Of a stretch of 64,000 bases of DNA, positions 18,768 through 27,786 are shown piece by piece. The DNA is from Rhodoplanes sp. Z2-YC6860. GTDB lineage: Bacteria > Pseudomonadota > Alphaproteobacteria > Rhizobiales > Xanthobacteraceae. Both the position numbers and the translations under genes were made by a program. The first letter of the stretch is position 1, and every line of letters begins with the position of its first letter. The notes beneath the pieces are model-generated. The model made no database searches and was not told the origin of the DNA. It worked only from the letters and a program-made list of their open reading frames with translations. The stretch lies in assembly GCF_001579845.1 (NCBI RefSeq), contig NZ_CP007440.1, positions 5,974,029 through 6,038,028 of the forward strand. Direction: 5' to 3'.

Positions 18768-18878
18768 CTAGTGCAGAACGCTCGCAAACCAGACCATCAG
18801 CGAGCTGAACGATGCTGGATATACGACAAAAAACACGACGACGACCACAGGTGCCGCAGCTAGGATCCATTCTCGCAT
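18768..18878 (-). CDS. 36-residue membrane peptide beside the Flp pilin
   Basis: A short frame from an ATG at 18878 with AAGGAA seven bases upstream, a good ribosome site. It begins MREWILAAAPVVVVVFFVVY and ends in a short amphipathic stretch before TAG at 18768. One hydrophobic helix fills most of it. Position between the TadG-like gene and the pilin on the same strand suggests a Tad-associated peptide. No named family is recognised. Confidence 0.55.
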   Translation of the reverse strand: MREWILAAAPVVVVVFFVVYPASFSSLMVWFASVLH

Positions 18879-18991
18879 CTTAATTCCTTCTAGAACCATT
18901 TTGTGGTGGAAGGCTTAGTCCGCGTTGAGAACCATAGAGCGATATGAGCAAGCGGTCTTACGACATCATTTTTTAGTTGGCGGCAGGTCCC

Positions 18992-20308
18992 TCAGTTCAC
19001 CAAATGAACCGTGATACCGCCCCACTGCTTCAAGCCGATGGCCGCACACGAGGCAACCGACTGATCGAAATTGAGGTTGACCCGGCCGTTCGTCGTAAAC
19101 GTGTTCATGACGAACTTGGAGCACTGGGCGTTGCTGCTGGAAGTGTTGCCATCCGTCACGACGTTTGAGTTTCCGAGGTATACCAAGCCGTCAGCATTGA
19201 AGTCGGCGCCCGGCCCCCACTTGTTGTCGATGTTGTTGGTCAGACTTGGGTCTTGATAGAGGGCCACGCCTTGCCAGGGATTGGTTGACTCGATCGGCGG
19301 CGACAAGGTGAGCTGACCGGTTTTGCCGTTGCCATTCGGGAAGTTCACAGCGCTTGGAACGGTGTTGTTGCCAGTGAGCACGAAGCCCATCCGTGTCACT
19401 GAGATTGCAGCATTGTTACCAACGTTCAGACTGCCATTTTCGATCACCACCAGCGTGTCGGCACTGGGTGAATCGCCCGTCAACGAGCCTGTGCCGGACA
19501 GTGAAAGATCGCCGCAGACGTGATATTCGGTGCGGCCATTATTCGTCGTCCGGATAAATCCGGCGCCTGTCGGCAAGACGCCGGGTGTCCAACTCACGCC
19601 CGGCCGCGATGAGCCGCACTGCTTCGTGATGCCGTTGGCGAGCGCCGCGTAAATGTCGGGAACGGCGGAAGCGTAAGAGCTCGGGTTGCTACAACCATCA
19701 GCGATACCCGAGGCGATCGATTTCGTGACATTGCCGTCATGTCCGTTGCACTCCAGCGCGGTATTCGAGCGTATCGAGCAGCCCGACAGGTTGATGATCG
19801 GCGCGCCGTTCAGTGTCAGCGACATGTGGGATGTGGGCTGCCCTTTATCGAGTGTGAGAATGCACGAATTGTCTGGAGCAGTGGCTTGCGCAGTAGATCT
19901 GACAGCGACCTGCATGGCCGACATTCTGACCACGCTCATGAAGACCGTGGGCACCGTCGCCGACGCGCTTCCTTGATACAAACCTTGTTGGGCAGAAAAT
20001 GCCGTCGAAAATGAAAGCCCGGTCGCGCCTCGGCTGGCCATGTTGGCATTGAACACATTCGTCGCAACCTGTGACCAGTTGGACGACCCGTCCTTGCCAC
20101 CCGCCAGGACAGCCGAATCAAGCGCCATCTGCATGCTCGATTTGATGGAGTTGGCCCGCGAATAATCGACCGCAGCCCCGACGGCGCTCATGACCGGAAT
20201 CATGGTGAGCGCGAAGGTCGTTGTGATAGTGCCGGCCCTGTCATCGCAAAGCCGGGCAAGAGTCCGAACGACTGAATTCCGAACGAAAGTACGAACACGA
20301 ATAAACAT
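18992..20308 (-). CDS. TadE/TadG-like pilus assembly protein
   Basis: The start at 20308 has GGGGGA five bases before it and gives 438 residues. An N-terminal membrane anchor carries the TadE/G pattern DRAGTITTTFALTMIPVMSA, followed by VDYSRANSIKSSMQMALDSA. The rest is a periplasmic domain rich in Gly, Asn, Ser and Thr with scattered Cys. TadG-like proteins are minor pseudopilin-type parts of the Flp/Tad machine. The C-terminal half does not look like a von Willebrand domain, so it is a short TadG variant. Confidence 0.8.
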   Translation of the reverse strand: MFIRVRTFVRNSVVRTLARLCDDRAGTITTTFALTMIPVMSAVGAAVDYSRANSIKSSMQMALDSAVLAGGKDGSSNWSQVATNVFNANMASRGATGLSFSTAFSAQQGLYQGSASATVPTVFMSVVRMSAMQVAVRSTAQATAPDNSCILTLDKGQPTSHMSLTLNGAPIINLSGCSIRSNTALECNGHDGNVTKSIASGIADGCSNPSSYASAVPDIYAALANGITKQCGSSRPGVSWTPGVLPTGAGFIRTTNNGRTEYHVCGDLSLSGTGSLTGDSPSADTLVVIENGSLNVGNNAAISVTRMGFVLTGNNTVPSAVNFPNGNGKTGQLTLSPPIESTNPWQGVALYQDPSLTNNIDNKWGPGADFNADGLVYLGNSNVVTDGNTSSSNAQCSKFVMNTFTTNGRVNLNFDQSVASCAAIGLKQWGGITVHLVN

Positions 20309-20453
20309 CGTATCCCCCGTGATATTGTTGTTGCGGGGGACCATACGGAAATCTGTGCTACGAGTTATGTGAATCTACGTCGCAAATTTGTTAAATTTTG
20401 GGGTAATTACCTACCCAAGAGACGCCCGCGACAAGGCGCACTCCGGACGCCGA

Positions 20454-20783
20454 TTAATCCGCCTTCACAAGAGTCTGCCTGGTTTCAGCGCGCAGCCGTT
20501 TAACGAGTTCTGCACGCCGAAACTCGCGCTCCTTGGTAATGAATTCGACACCAACTTCCCCGCCAAGTCTCCATGCCACCCGGCATTCCTCGCGGATGGA
20601 TTTGTCGCCGGTGATCAGGAGCACGAACTGATCGGGGATATCGTCTCCAGAGGCAAACAACCTTGCGCCGGTTTCCGAGATGTCGGTGATCGTACAATCG
20701 CGCGGCAGCGATCCGTTCTCGCCGTAGAATTTCGCGATTCTGTTGATGGTGTACCGCGGAGACTTCCGACGTTCGCCAAACAT
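20454..20783 (-). CDS. PilZ domain protein
   Basis: A 109-residue protein that is essentially a single PilZ domain. The c-di-GMP binding pattern is seen as RRKSPRY at residues 5-11 (RxxxR-like) and DISETGARL (D/NxSxxG) near residues 34-42, and the strand VAWRLGGEVGVEF follows. Such small proteins sense c-di-GMP and often act on motility or polysaccharide export; the exopolysaccharide locus begins about 300 bases beyond. It is a separate unit. Confidence 0.88.
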   Translation of the reverse strand: MFGERRKSPRYTINRIAKFYGENGSLPRDCTITDISETGARLFASGDDIPDQFVLLITGDKSIREECRVAWRLGGEVGVEFITKEREFRRAELVKRLRAETRQTLVKAD

Positions 20784-21056
20784 GGGTTGACCGGGTCCGG
20801 TTGAATTACACCAACCTTGCGTGAAACCTCTGGAAATCCGACTAAGCCAATATCTCTATTTTGAATCGATTTTTCGGTTACGTGGCCAGCAGCTATCAAC
20901 CGGCAACCAGACCACGGGACCCAAATCGGACGTCTGCTGGATGTAGTGGCAAAGAGGCTCGCGAATCGCGCGCGGGAAACGTCGCCGTCGACCTGTTTGG
21001 TACTGACCGCCAGGTATCGACCTGACGTTGCCCAAGGGGCGATCAGACCCGAACTT

Positions 21057-22229
21057 CTATTTTACAAAACGTTGCGCAACTCTTTTGACCCACGGCGAAT
21101 GCACCGCCGCTCCCGCGATGGCACCAGCCATACTACCCGATCCGAAGATCTGATAGATGGGCGACTTTTGCGAGCCGAACAGGATTTTGTAGGGCTCGTC
21201 ACCAATCGTGAAGTCGAGCACACGATCGCCAACGCCGATACCATGATTGGCAACCATCTCGAAGATCAAGGAGCCGAGCGATTGGTTCTTGTAGTTGTCA
21301 TGATCAAACCCGGTGAGAATGACCAAAAGCGAACCTTTATGAGCGAGAGCCATGGCGCCCGCGATAGGAGCACCATCCATCAACACCGGATAGAACCGCG
21401 CGAGTGTCGAGCGCCCGCGGATCGCAACGTCGAGATAGAAATCGAAAAAGACCTGGTCCTGCAGCAAGTCGCCGGACTCGAAGCGCCCCCGGCGATATTC
21501 CTGCATCTTGAGCAGGGTTGCTTTGATCGTCTCCACATCGCTCGCACAATCGAAAACCACCTTGCCCTTGCGGTGCAACTGGCGGGACTTCTTGTCGAGC
21601 TCCTTGCGATACGAGGCCGATATGCTGTTGACCCGCCAAGTCGCAAAATCGGAACCGAGCGGCACCGCATAAGCACTCATCGGCAGCTCGGAGCAAACCG
21701 TCCCGCCGAGCACTTTCCGTATCGCCTCCGAGGATGATTGCAGTTTTCGAATGCGGAGCATGTCGAACGGCTGCATGAGCGTCTTGATGCGCCTGCACGT
21801 GAACGGGTCGGCAGCAATGGCATCGATCGTTGCCTGGCTGGCGACAGGCGCCACGTAGTCCGAAACGCCGAGGTCCGCGAACTCAATGGTCCGCAGCCCG
21901 AGATATTTCCGGCGCAGCAGCGGCAGGACCATTTTGAGGTCGCCATTCGCCGCACCGCGCACGGTCATGATCAACGGCTCCACGTTCAGTGGCGCCACGA
22001 GTTTGTTGTAGATCGCATCGAGCCAGATCGGGTGCTGAAATGCCGTCGCGTTCGACCCGGCGAACAGCGTGGCGTATTCTTCAGACAGGAAATCGAACTG
22101 AGAAGTGACCGCTACCATAAACACGGAGCAATTCCGAATTTCGTTGTCATTTTCTTCCGGCGCTTCGCCCCTGAGTGTCGAGGCACGAGCGCGTAATACA
22201 GAAACAGTTGGTCCGCCGGTTTTTCGCAT
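21057..22229 (-). CDS. GNAT/FemAB-like protein (CelD/BcsL type)
   Basis: A 390-residue protein of the acetyltransferase family often called CelD/BcsL in polysaccharide loci. The core has ISASYRKELDKKSRQLHRKG, RFYPVLMDGAPIAGAMALAH and LGSLIFEMVANHGIGVGDRV followed by DFTIGDEPYKILFG, the usual end of the family. GAGGAG falls just after the upstream stop. The start at 22229 adds about 37 weakly conserved residues and an ATG at 22118 is an alternative. It is the last gene of a four-gene minus-strand unit. It may acylate a sugar or lipid intermediate. Confidence 0.82.
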   Translation of the reverse strand: MRKTGGPTVSVLRARASTLRGEAPEENDNEIRNCSVFMVAVTSQFDFLSEEYATLFAGSNATAFQHPIWLDAIYNKLVAPLNVEPLIMTVRGAANGDLKMVLPLLRRKYLGLRTIEFADLGVSDYVAPVASQATIDAIAADPFTCRRIKTLMQPFDMLRIRKLQSSSEAIRKVLGGTVCSELPMSAYAVPLGSDFATWRVNSISASYRKELDKKSRQLHRKGKVVFDCASDVETIKATLLKMQEYRRGRFESGDLLQDQVFFDFYLDVAIRGRSTLARFYPVLMDGAPIAGAMALAHKGSLLVILTGFDHDNYKNQSLGSLIFEMVANHGIGVGDRVLDFTIGDEPYKILFGSQKSPIYQIFGSGSMAGAIAGAAVHSPWVKRVAQRFVK

Positions 22230-22247
22230 AACTTATATGAGGTCTCC

Positions 22248-23870
22248 TCAGACCTGATCTATCTGAAGACAATGAGACGCCCTGGAAAACGAGCGTTCAA
22301 GCTTCCCGCCGCGGCGAGGCGCTATTGTCGAAACGTTCTTGCGCATCACTCCGCGGGCAACCGAGCAGTTGAAGTCTATAGCTTGAAGCGAGCCGAGCTG
22401 GTCAAAACTGTGAAGTCCGTCCATGGATAGCTCAGCTTGTCCGTCCCAGGCAGTCATCTCGCGTTCGCTGAAACATGTTTTCGTCAGCATGGTTATTTCG
22501 AACCAGACGATGCCGGCGCCGTAGGTCCGATCGCAATCCTGCGCCGGCCGGAACAGCCGCCCGCCCTGCTGGACGATGCGGCCGGCCGGCCGAGACGAAC
22601 GGCTGTCCGATTTCACCGGGTTGGTGAGATGCGGCTTCCAATCGCCTTGAAGCGTCTCACTGTAGAAGATCGATAGCTCGTCCTGCGTTGAGGCGCCGAA
22701 CCAATCAGCCGTCATGAAAAGCCACCAGAGGCCGTCATGAAACAAAATAGTCGCATCGGAGAATACAGCGCCTTGCATCAGGACGGCGCTGAGCTCCCAT
22801 TTCCAGGGATATTCGATCGCCCGGTACAGTTCGACAGAGCGATTTTCCCCCGTCTCGGGGATCATATAAAACTCGCCGTCGTGTTCGAAAACCAACGGAT
22901 ACGATAGATGATAGGGCCGCTTGAGCACTGGTACCGGCGCAGCCAAAAGCCGATCTCCCACGACCTCCGCGGCTGAAATCAGGCCCCTTCGGTCGGCATA
23001 GGGATACTCTTCGACAAACAGAAACGTGCGGCCGTTCGCGCGATGCAAGAATGGATCGGCGTAAAAGCGGGCGCCATCATCCTCGACCACTTTGAAAGCC
23101 CCCGCCCCGTCGCGCAGCGCCACCTGCCAGTGCTGGCGCCACCGGAATGGCTTCATGACAAGGCTCGAGACTTTATGCGCGATCATGCGCGGGACGAATC
23201 GGGCCAGGTTGCCGCCTACCGGCGTTGCCGTGGCGTTGCCGTCGCCAGCGGACTGACCGGTGGTCGGACATAACGCGCGGTCGATCAGCGATATAGAGCG
23301 GGAAAAAGCGGCCTGTAGTCCGCGGCCGATCGAGAATTTGTCTTCGATCGCCAATCTCGATGCTGCGAGAGTTCCATTTGTGCCTGTGCAATGAGCAGAA
23401 AGCTTCGGCGAACTCTGCGACAACAATCGCTCGATGAGGGCATCACTGTCCAGCACGCCGTCGTATCGAAGCTCGATAGCTTCCGCATAGGAATCAGAGC
23501 GCTCGGATAAGTTGATAACGATCCTGCCGAAGATGTCGTTGAACTCAGAGACCGGACGCCAGCTGTCCTCGGGAGCAATCGGCTTGGCAAGCGCACCGCC
23601 GGGGAAAGCCAATTGCTCCAGTTTCAACCAAAGCCTCTCTGCGCGACGATATGGCGACGCGCGGTCATCGAGAAACACGGCAACGTCATAGCGCTTCACG
23701 AGATGCAGAATCAGCTGGCGGTGCCACTCCCAAAGCCGGTGCCTTGGCAGAATGACCGCGAGCCGCGTTTTGTCATCGCGCAAAGATGCCGACCCGGCCG
23801 GCATACTCGGTTGCGAGCGAGCCAGGCCTTTTTGGTTAAGGCGCGGTGCCTGAGACGAAAGTAGCGTCAT
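22248..23870 (-). CDS. Beta-propeller protein of EPS loci (GIPC-glycosyltransferase-like)
   Basis: A 540-residue protein with an N-terminal alpha/beta part (about 30-230; LAVILPRHRLWEWHRQLILH, resembling formyltransferase-like N-domains of EPS proteins). The C-terminal part is a five-bladed propeller: RFYADPFLHRANGRTFLFVE, YPLVFEHDGEFYMIPETGEN, IEYPWKWEL, FSDATILFHDGLWWLFMTAD. The propeller resembles glycosyl-hydrolase-32/43 folds and the glucosamine inositolphosphorylceramide transferase family. Its ATG overlaps the Wzy stop by one base (TAATG). Biochemical role unknown. Confidence 0.72.
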   Translation of the reverse strand: MTLLSSQAPRLNQKGLARSQPSMPAGSASLRDDKTRLAVILPRHRLWEWHRQLILHLVKRYDVAVFLDDRASPYRRAERLWLKLEQLAFPGGALAKPIAPEDSWRPVSEFNDIFGRIVINLSERSDSYAEAIELRYDGVLDSDALIERLLSQSSPKLSAHCTGTNGTLAASRLAIEDKFSIGRGLQAAFSRSISLIDRALCPTTGQSAGDGNATATPVGGNLARFVPRMIAHKVSSLVMKPFRWRQHWQVALRDGAGAFKVVEDDGARFYADPFLHRANGRTFLFVEEYPYADRRGLISAAEVVGDRLLAAPVPVLKRPYHLSYPLVFEHDGEFYMIPETGENRSVELYRAIEYPWKWELSAVLMQGAVFSDATILFHDGLWWLFMTADWFGASTQDELSIFYSETLQGDWKPHLTNPVKSDSRSSRPAGRIVQQGGRLFRPAQDCDRTYGAGIVWFEITMLTKTCFSEREMTAWDGQAELSMDGLHSFDQLGSLQAIDFNCSVARGVMRKNVSTIAPRRGGKLERSFSRASHCLQIDQV

Positions 23871-25264
23871 TACGTCGAGCGCTCCGACGTTCGCCCCGCG
23901 TGAAGCGCCGTGATGGCTATCAGAAGCCAGGTTTCCGGGCGACGGAATGGATCGTTACTCATCCCACCGAGAACCAGGCTGAAGATGCTGCCGAACAGCG
24001 CGGCATTCAGAAAGTTGAGCGATGACCGACGCGGCAGTTGAGGTGCCGCTCGCGCGATCCAGATGATTGCCATCATCCAGAAGCCGTACCAGATCACCAG
24101 GCCGGGCAACCCGAGCTCGGCACCGAGCCGCCCCGCGACATTGAAGGTCGGCGGCAGTTCGTCGAACATCTCGAACCAATTGAGGACTTCGTAGCTGTCC
24201 CAGGCCCATGAAGGCAGAACTGCACCGGCATGAAAGCCGAACTGCCCGAAGCCCACGCCAAAGACCGGATTGATCGCGAAGATCGAAGCCTGAGCGCTAA
24301 ACAACGCCAGCCTCGACGTCGTGGACACATCGTCCGCGTTAAGGGTGGCATCGACGTTGTGCAGCGTAAGCCATGGCACAAGCACGACCGCGGCGAACAC
24401 GGGGATGACGGCGACCAGCGCAAGGACGCCGAGTCGCAGGCCACGCAGTCCGACCCAATAGATGAATTCGGCGAGGATCAGCCCGCCCAGCATCAACAGA
24501 CCAGTCCGTGAATTGCTCAACAACAGCGTGATCAGGCAGAGCAACAGAGGCAAGGCGGCTACGATGGGAACGCTCTGCAACGGACGGCCATTGGCTCGCA
24601 GGCGATAAGCCAGCAGCATCCAAGGGCACGCGAAGCCGGCGAAGTAAGAAAGATCGGGCGCCTCGAAGGCAAGACTGATCAAGCGGCCAGGGGCGCGTCC
24701 CTGCTCACTGTCCGCCGTATGCAGCAATCCGGTCGAGAATTTGTAGAGCAACTCACCGGCGGAAGAAAACCACGACAGAATTTCCGGCACCGCGAAAACG
24801 GCGCAAGCCAGAACGGCAATGACCAGCGGCCTCACGAAAAGCTTCTCGACGTCGCTTACGCGACGGAATGGGGTAACGCAGATTATCGCGCTCGCGAAGC
24901 CGAAAACGAGAACGGCAGATGAAGTGGCGAATTTATTGAAGCCGCTCCGGCCGTGATAAACTGATGTCAGGATCCCTTCGAAATTGATCGCGGTGGTCAC
25001 AACGAGCCAGGACAGCAGGCATGCCAAGAGGACGAGGAGCGGCCGTGGTATGACGACTCCGCTGGGCAGCGTCGTGAAACTCGCGACCAGGATCGCGACC
25101 GCAAGAACATAGACCGTCGCCGACCCTTTCAACTCGCCGAACGCACCGATGCCTGCGAGGCCCGTGATCGGCAGCAGCGCGACCGCGAGCCAGACCAGCC
25201 GGTTGAGCACGACATCATGCGTGGCCGTTCTGGCGCCGACCGCTGAGGCCTCAAGCGACGTCAT
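23870..25264 (-). CDS. O-antigen/EPS polymerase, Wzy family
   Basis: With the ATG at 25264 (AGGAG 11 bases upstream) the product has 464 residues and about ten or more membrane segments. The signature periplasmic loop region shows LLLSNSRTGLLMLGG, and later NPVFGVGFGQFGFHAG, both typical of the Wzy_C/RfaL family. Hydrophobic segments LLPITGLAGIGAFGELKG and VLLACLLSWLVVTTAIN precede it. It polymerises lipid-linked repeat units at the outer face of the inner membrane. It is in one unit with GT2 upstream and the propeller gene downstream. Confidence 0.88.
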   Translation of the reverse strand: MTSLEASAVGARTATHDVVLNRLVWLAVALLPITGLAGIGAFGELKGSATVYVLAVAILVASFTTLPSGVVIPRPLLVLLACLLSWLVVTTAINFEGILTSVYHGRSGFNKFATSSAVLVFGFASAIICVTPFRRVSDVEKLFVRPLVIAVLACAVFAVPEILSWFSSAGELLYKFSTGLLHTADSEQGRAPGRLISLAFEAPDLSYFAGFACPWMLLAYRLRANGRPLQSVPIVAALPLLLCLITLLLSNSRTGLLMLGGLILAEFIYWVGLRGLRLGVLALVAVIPVFAAVVLVPWLTLHNVDATLNADDVSTTSRLALFSAQASIFAINPVFGVGFGQFGFHAGAVLPSWAWDSYEVLNWFEMFDELPPTFNVAGRLGAELGLPGLVIWYGFWMMAIIWIARAAPQLPRRSSLNFLNAALFGSIFSLVLGGMSNDPFRRPETWLLIAITALHAGRTSERST

Positions 25265-25286
25265 CGCAGCTACCGCTCCTGAAGGC

Positions 25287-26105
25287 CTAGGTCGCCAAAC
25301 CGCGTTGGCCTGTGCGCCCCCAGTAGAGCTGAGACAGGCGAGCCCACATCGGGGCCGGCACAAGCAAGGTGACAATCGTTCGGGCCACGCCGACATAGGC
25401 CGGGACACTGGCCAGCTCGAGATATTTCAGTTGAACGCGCAGTCGCGACCACAACTGCGCGCTGCGATTCTTGCTGCTGATGCTGCTGGAACTCTTCTCA
25501 TAAGTCAGGAGAACATCTTCGAGACACTCGATGTTGCCCTGTGCGTGGACACGACGCATGAACTCATAGTCTTCGGCATGCGGATAATTTGTCGAATAGC
25601 CACCAAACTTCCGAACCCATGATGTTCGAAAGAAGAACGTCGGATGCTTGAACGCCGCGTTGTCTTGAAGCTTGCGACCGATCGCTGCCCTGCCGCCGGA
25701 CGTTCCCTCGAAGAACAGATGATTGCCGCGCTCGTCGACGATATCCGCGAACGCTCCAAGCAGGTCCGTATCGGGATGGCCGTCCATGTAGGCCTTCTGC
25801 TTGGCAATGCGGTTGCGCGCGCAAATATCACCGCAATCCATGCGCGCCACGAATTCATAACCGCTGCTAACGATGTATTCGAGACCGCGGTTCAGTGCCG
25901 CCGTAATGCCCTGATTGCGATCGAGCCGAAGCACGACGATGTTGTCGTGCGGCACCAACATTTCGCTGATGGATATCCGCGATCCGTCGTCAACGATGAC
26001 GATGTCGGCGACTTCGGTCTGCGCCAGCAGCGACTCGACCGTTCGCGTCAGATCGTCATGGGCCGGATTGTAGACCGGCATCAGGAAGGCGCTTCGTCGC
26101 TGCAT
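25287..26105 (-). CDS. Glycosyltransferase family 2
   Basis: With the start at 26105 (MQRRSAFLMPVYNPAHDDLT; GGAG 11 bases before) the protein has 272 residues. Motifs are DIVIVDDGSR, NQGITAALNRGLEY, VARMDCGDIC for the metal site, and PHAEDYEFMRRV. The frame extends 20 codons upstream to another ATG. A hydrophobic amphipathic stretch lies near the C-terminus (YVGVARTIVTLLVPAPMW). It begins the minus-strand half of the EPS locus, divergent from the glycosidase gene. Confidence 0.87.
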   Translation of the reverse strand: MQRRSAFLMPVYNPAHDDLTRTVESLLAQTEVADIVIVDDGSRISISEMLVPHDNIVVLRLDRNQGITAALNRGLEYIVSSGYEFVARMDCGDICARNRIAKQKAYMDGHPDTDLLGAFADIVDERGNHLFFEGTSGGRAAIGRKLQDNAAFKHPTFFFRTSWVRKFGGYSTNYPHAEDYEFMRRVHAQGNIECLEDVLLTYEKSSSSISSKNRSAQLWSRLRVQLKYLELASVPAYVGVARTIVTLLVPAPMWARLSQLYWGRTGQRGLAT

Positions 26106-26226
26106 CTCTTTCGTTACTCCAGCGCGATGTCGTGGCGCGCGAGACGCCCGTAATGCGTCGATCACTAACGAAGATATACGATGATGTTATCAATATCGTA
26201 GAGAGTTATATGACAGATCGCTCGAA

Positions 26227-27633
26227 ATGATCGAACGTATGACGATCTTGGTGAACGGAATGCGTCGGATTGCTGCCTTGTTAACCAACGGTCGTGCTAC
26301 GCGAACGCGCGTTCGCGCAACGTTGATCGCTTTCACCCTGCTTGCAACGTGCCACGTGGCGCGTGCGCAGTCGACCGATGCCACCGTCGCCAGCGGGCTC
26401 TCGGTTCAATTTACGGATAATTTCCTGAATCTCCCGGATTGGCGCGAACGTCTTAGCCTTGCGTCCACACTGGGGACGACCATCGTCCGCATCGATCTCA
26501 ACTGGCCATGGATCGAGAAACAGCCGGGCCGCTATGACTGGGCCCTCTATGACGCCTTCGCGGCCGAGTTGGAAAAGCTTCGGCTGCGTCCATTGTTTAT
26601 TCTGAACAGGCCCAACCCGCTGTACGGGACACCCTACGACGCAGTTATGGATGGCAAGCGCGACCGGGGCCCCGCACCTCCGTCGACGCCTTCGCAGATT
26701 GCGGCGTTTGCTCGCTGGGCCGCAGCGGCAGCGGAGCGATACCAGCACCTCAACCCAATCTGGGAACTCTGGAACGAACCCGACCAGGACGGGTTCTGGC
26801 CGCCAACGCCCAATCCTCCGGGCTATGTCGCTCTTGCCCGCGAGGCCTGCGTCGCGATCAAGCAGCGTGTCTCAAACGCTTTCGTGACCGGCCCCAGCGC
26901 CGCCCAGATGCCGACGGTCTGGCGTCCGAGAAAGCCGCTAATACAGGCGCTGCTGAACGACAAGGAGCTGTTGACGTGTCTCGATGCAATCAGCCTGCAT
27001 ACGCACCGCTTCAAGCAGACACCCGAGACCGTTTCGCGCGACTACGCCGTTCTCCGCGACAACTATCTCGCCGCGTGGCCCGCGGCGATCCCAAAGAAGC
27101 CGATCATCGACACCGAATGGGGCGATTCAGCCTACCGGTCCGGCATCTCTGAAGACACTCAAGCGCTCTGGCTTCCTCGCATGTTCCTCACCAATTTGAT
27201 GGAACAGGTCCGCCTGACCAATTGGTACTGCCTGATGGACGTCGGAACGGATGACGACGAGATGGAACATCGTTTCGGATTGGTCCGATCCGATGGGACG
27301 TTGCGGCCAGCATTTCAGGCCTACAAGACCCTGGCGCGTGAGATCGGCGGGATGTCCCTGCGGGAGACGATTGCGCGTTTCGACGTGGCGACCGCGCGCG
27401 GCGTCACGATCCTGCGATTTTGCGACGAAGCAGGACAACAATGCAAAATTGCGGCATGGAGCACCGAGAGAGACGGAACGTCGCAGAAAATCACTGTGCC
27501 TGGTTGGCGCAGGTCCGGTCCGGGGATCGATCATCTGGGTCGGGAGGATGTCTCACAACGGAACACAAACGGCATTCTGGAAATCGAGCCAAAGCCTTCC
27601 GTGAGCTACATTCCGGTGACCGTTGCACGCTGA
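26227..27633 (+). CDS. Secreted glycoside hydrolase, GH39/PslG-like
   Basis: A 468-residue protein with a signal peptide ending near HVARAQS (residue 49). The TIM-barrel is of clan GH-A: the acid/base Glu is in IWELWNEPDQDG (Glu 184) and the nucleophile Glu in PIIDTEWGDSA (Glu 297). PslG-type enzymes in EPS loci cleave the nascent or mature polysaccharide in the periplasm and adjust its length. It is the first gene of the plus-strand half of the locus, in front of GT4 and flippase genes. GH5 is an alternative label. Confidence 0.83.
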   Translation: MIERMTILVNGMRRIAALLTNGRATRTRVRATLIAFTLLATCHVARAQSTDATVASGLSVQFTDNFLNLPDWRERLSLASTLGTTIVRIDLNWPWIEKQPGRYDWALYDAFAAELEKLRLRPLFILNRPNPLYGTPYDAVMDGKRDRGPAPPSTPSQIAAFARWAAAAAERYQHLNPIWELWNEPDQDGFWPPTPNPPGYVALAREACVAIKQRVSNAFVTGPSAAQMPTVWRPRKPLIQALLNDKELLTCLDAISLHTHRFKQTPETVSRDYAVLRDNYLAAWPAAIPKKPIIDTEWGDSAYRSGISEDTQALWLPRMFLTNLMEQVRLTNWYCLMDVGTDDDEMEHRFGLVRSDGTLRPAFQAYKTLAREIGGMSLRETIARFDVATARGVTILRFCDEAGQQCKIAAWSTERDGTSQKITVPGWRRSGPGIDHLGREDVSQRNTNGILEIEPKPSVSYIPVTVAR

Positions 27634-27786
27634 CACAACAGATATTTCTGACGCCCGAACATTCACCTTGTTTCTGCTTTTACCATCCATTTTCTCCATG
27701 AAGCCGTAAGTAATACCGGCGTCGCGCGCGGGATGATGATCTTGCGACGAGCGCGACCTGTGTCGGTTGGAAACGCGGCTTTTGTG

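Noticed and set aside
20946-21737. 263-codon plus-strand frame
   Set aside because: Antisense to the GNAT/CelD-like gene, which has a coherent family pattern and operon context.
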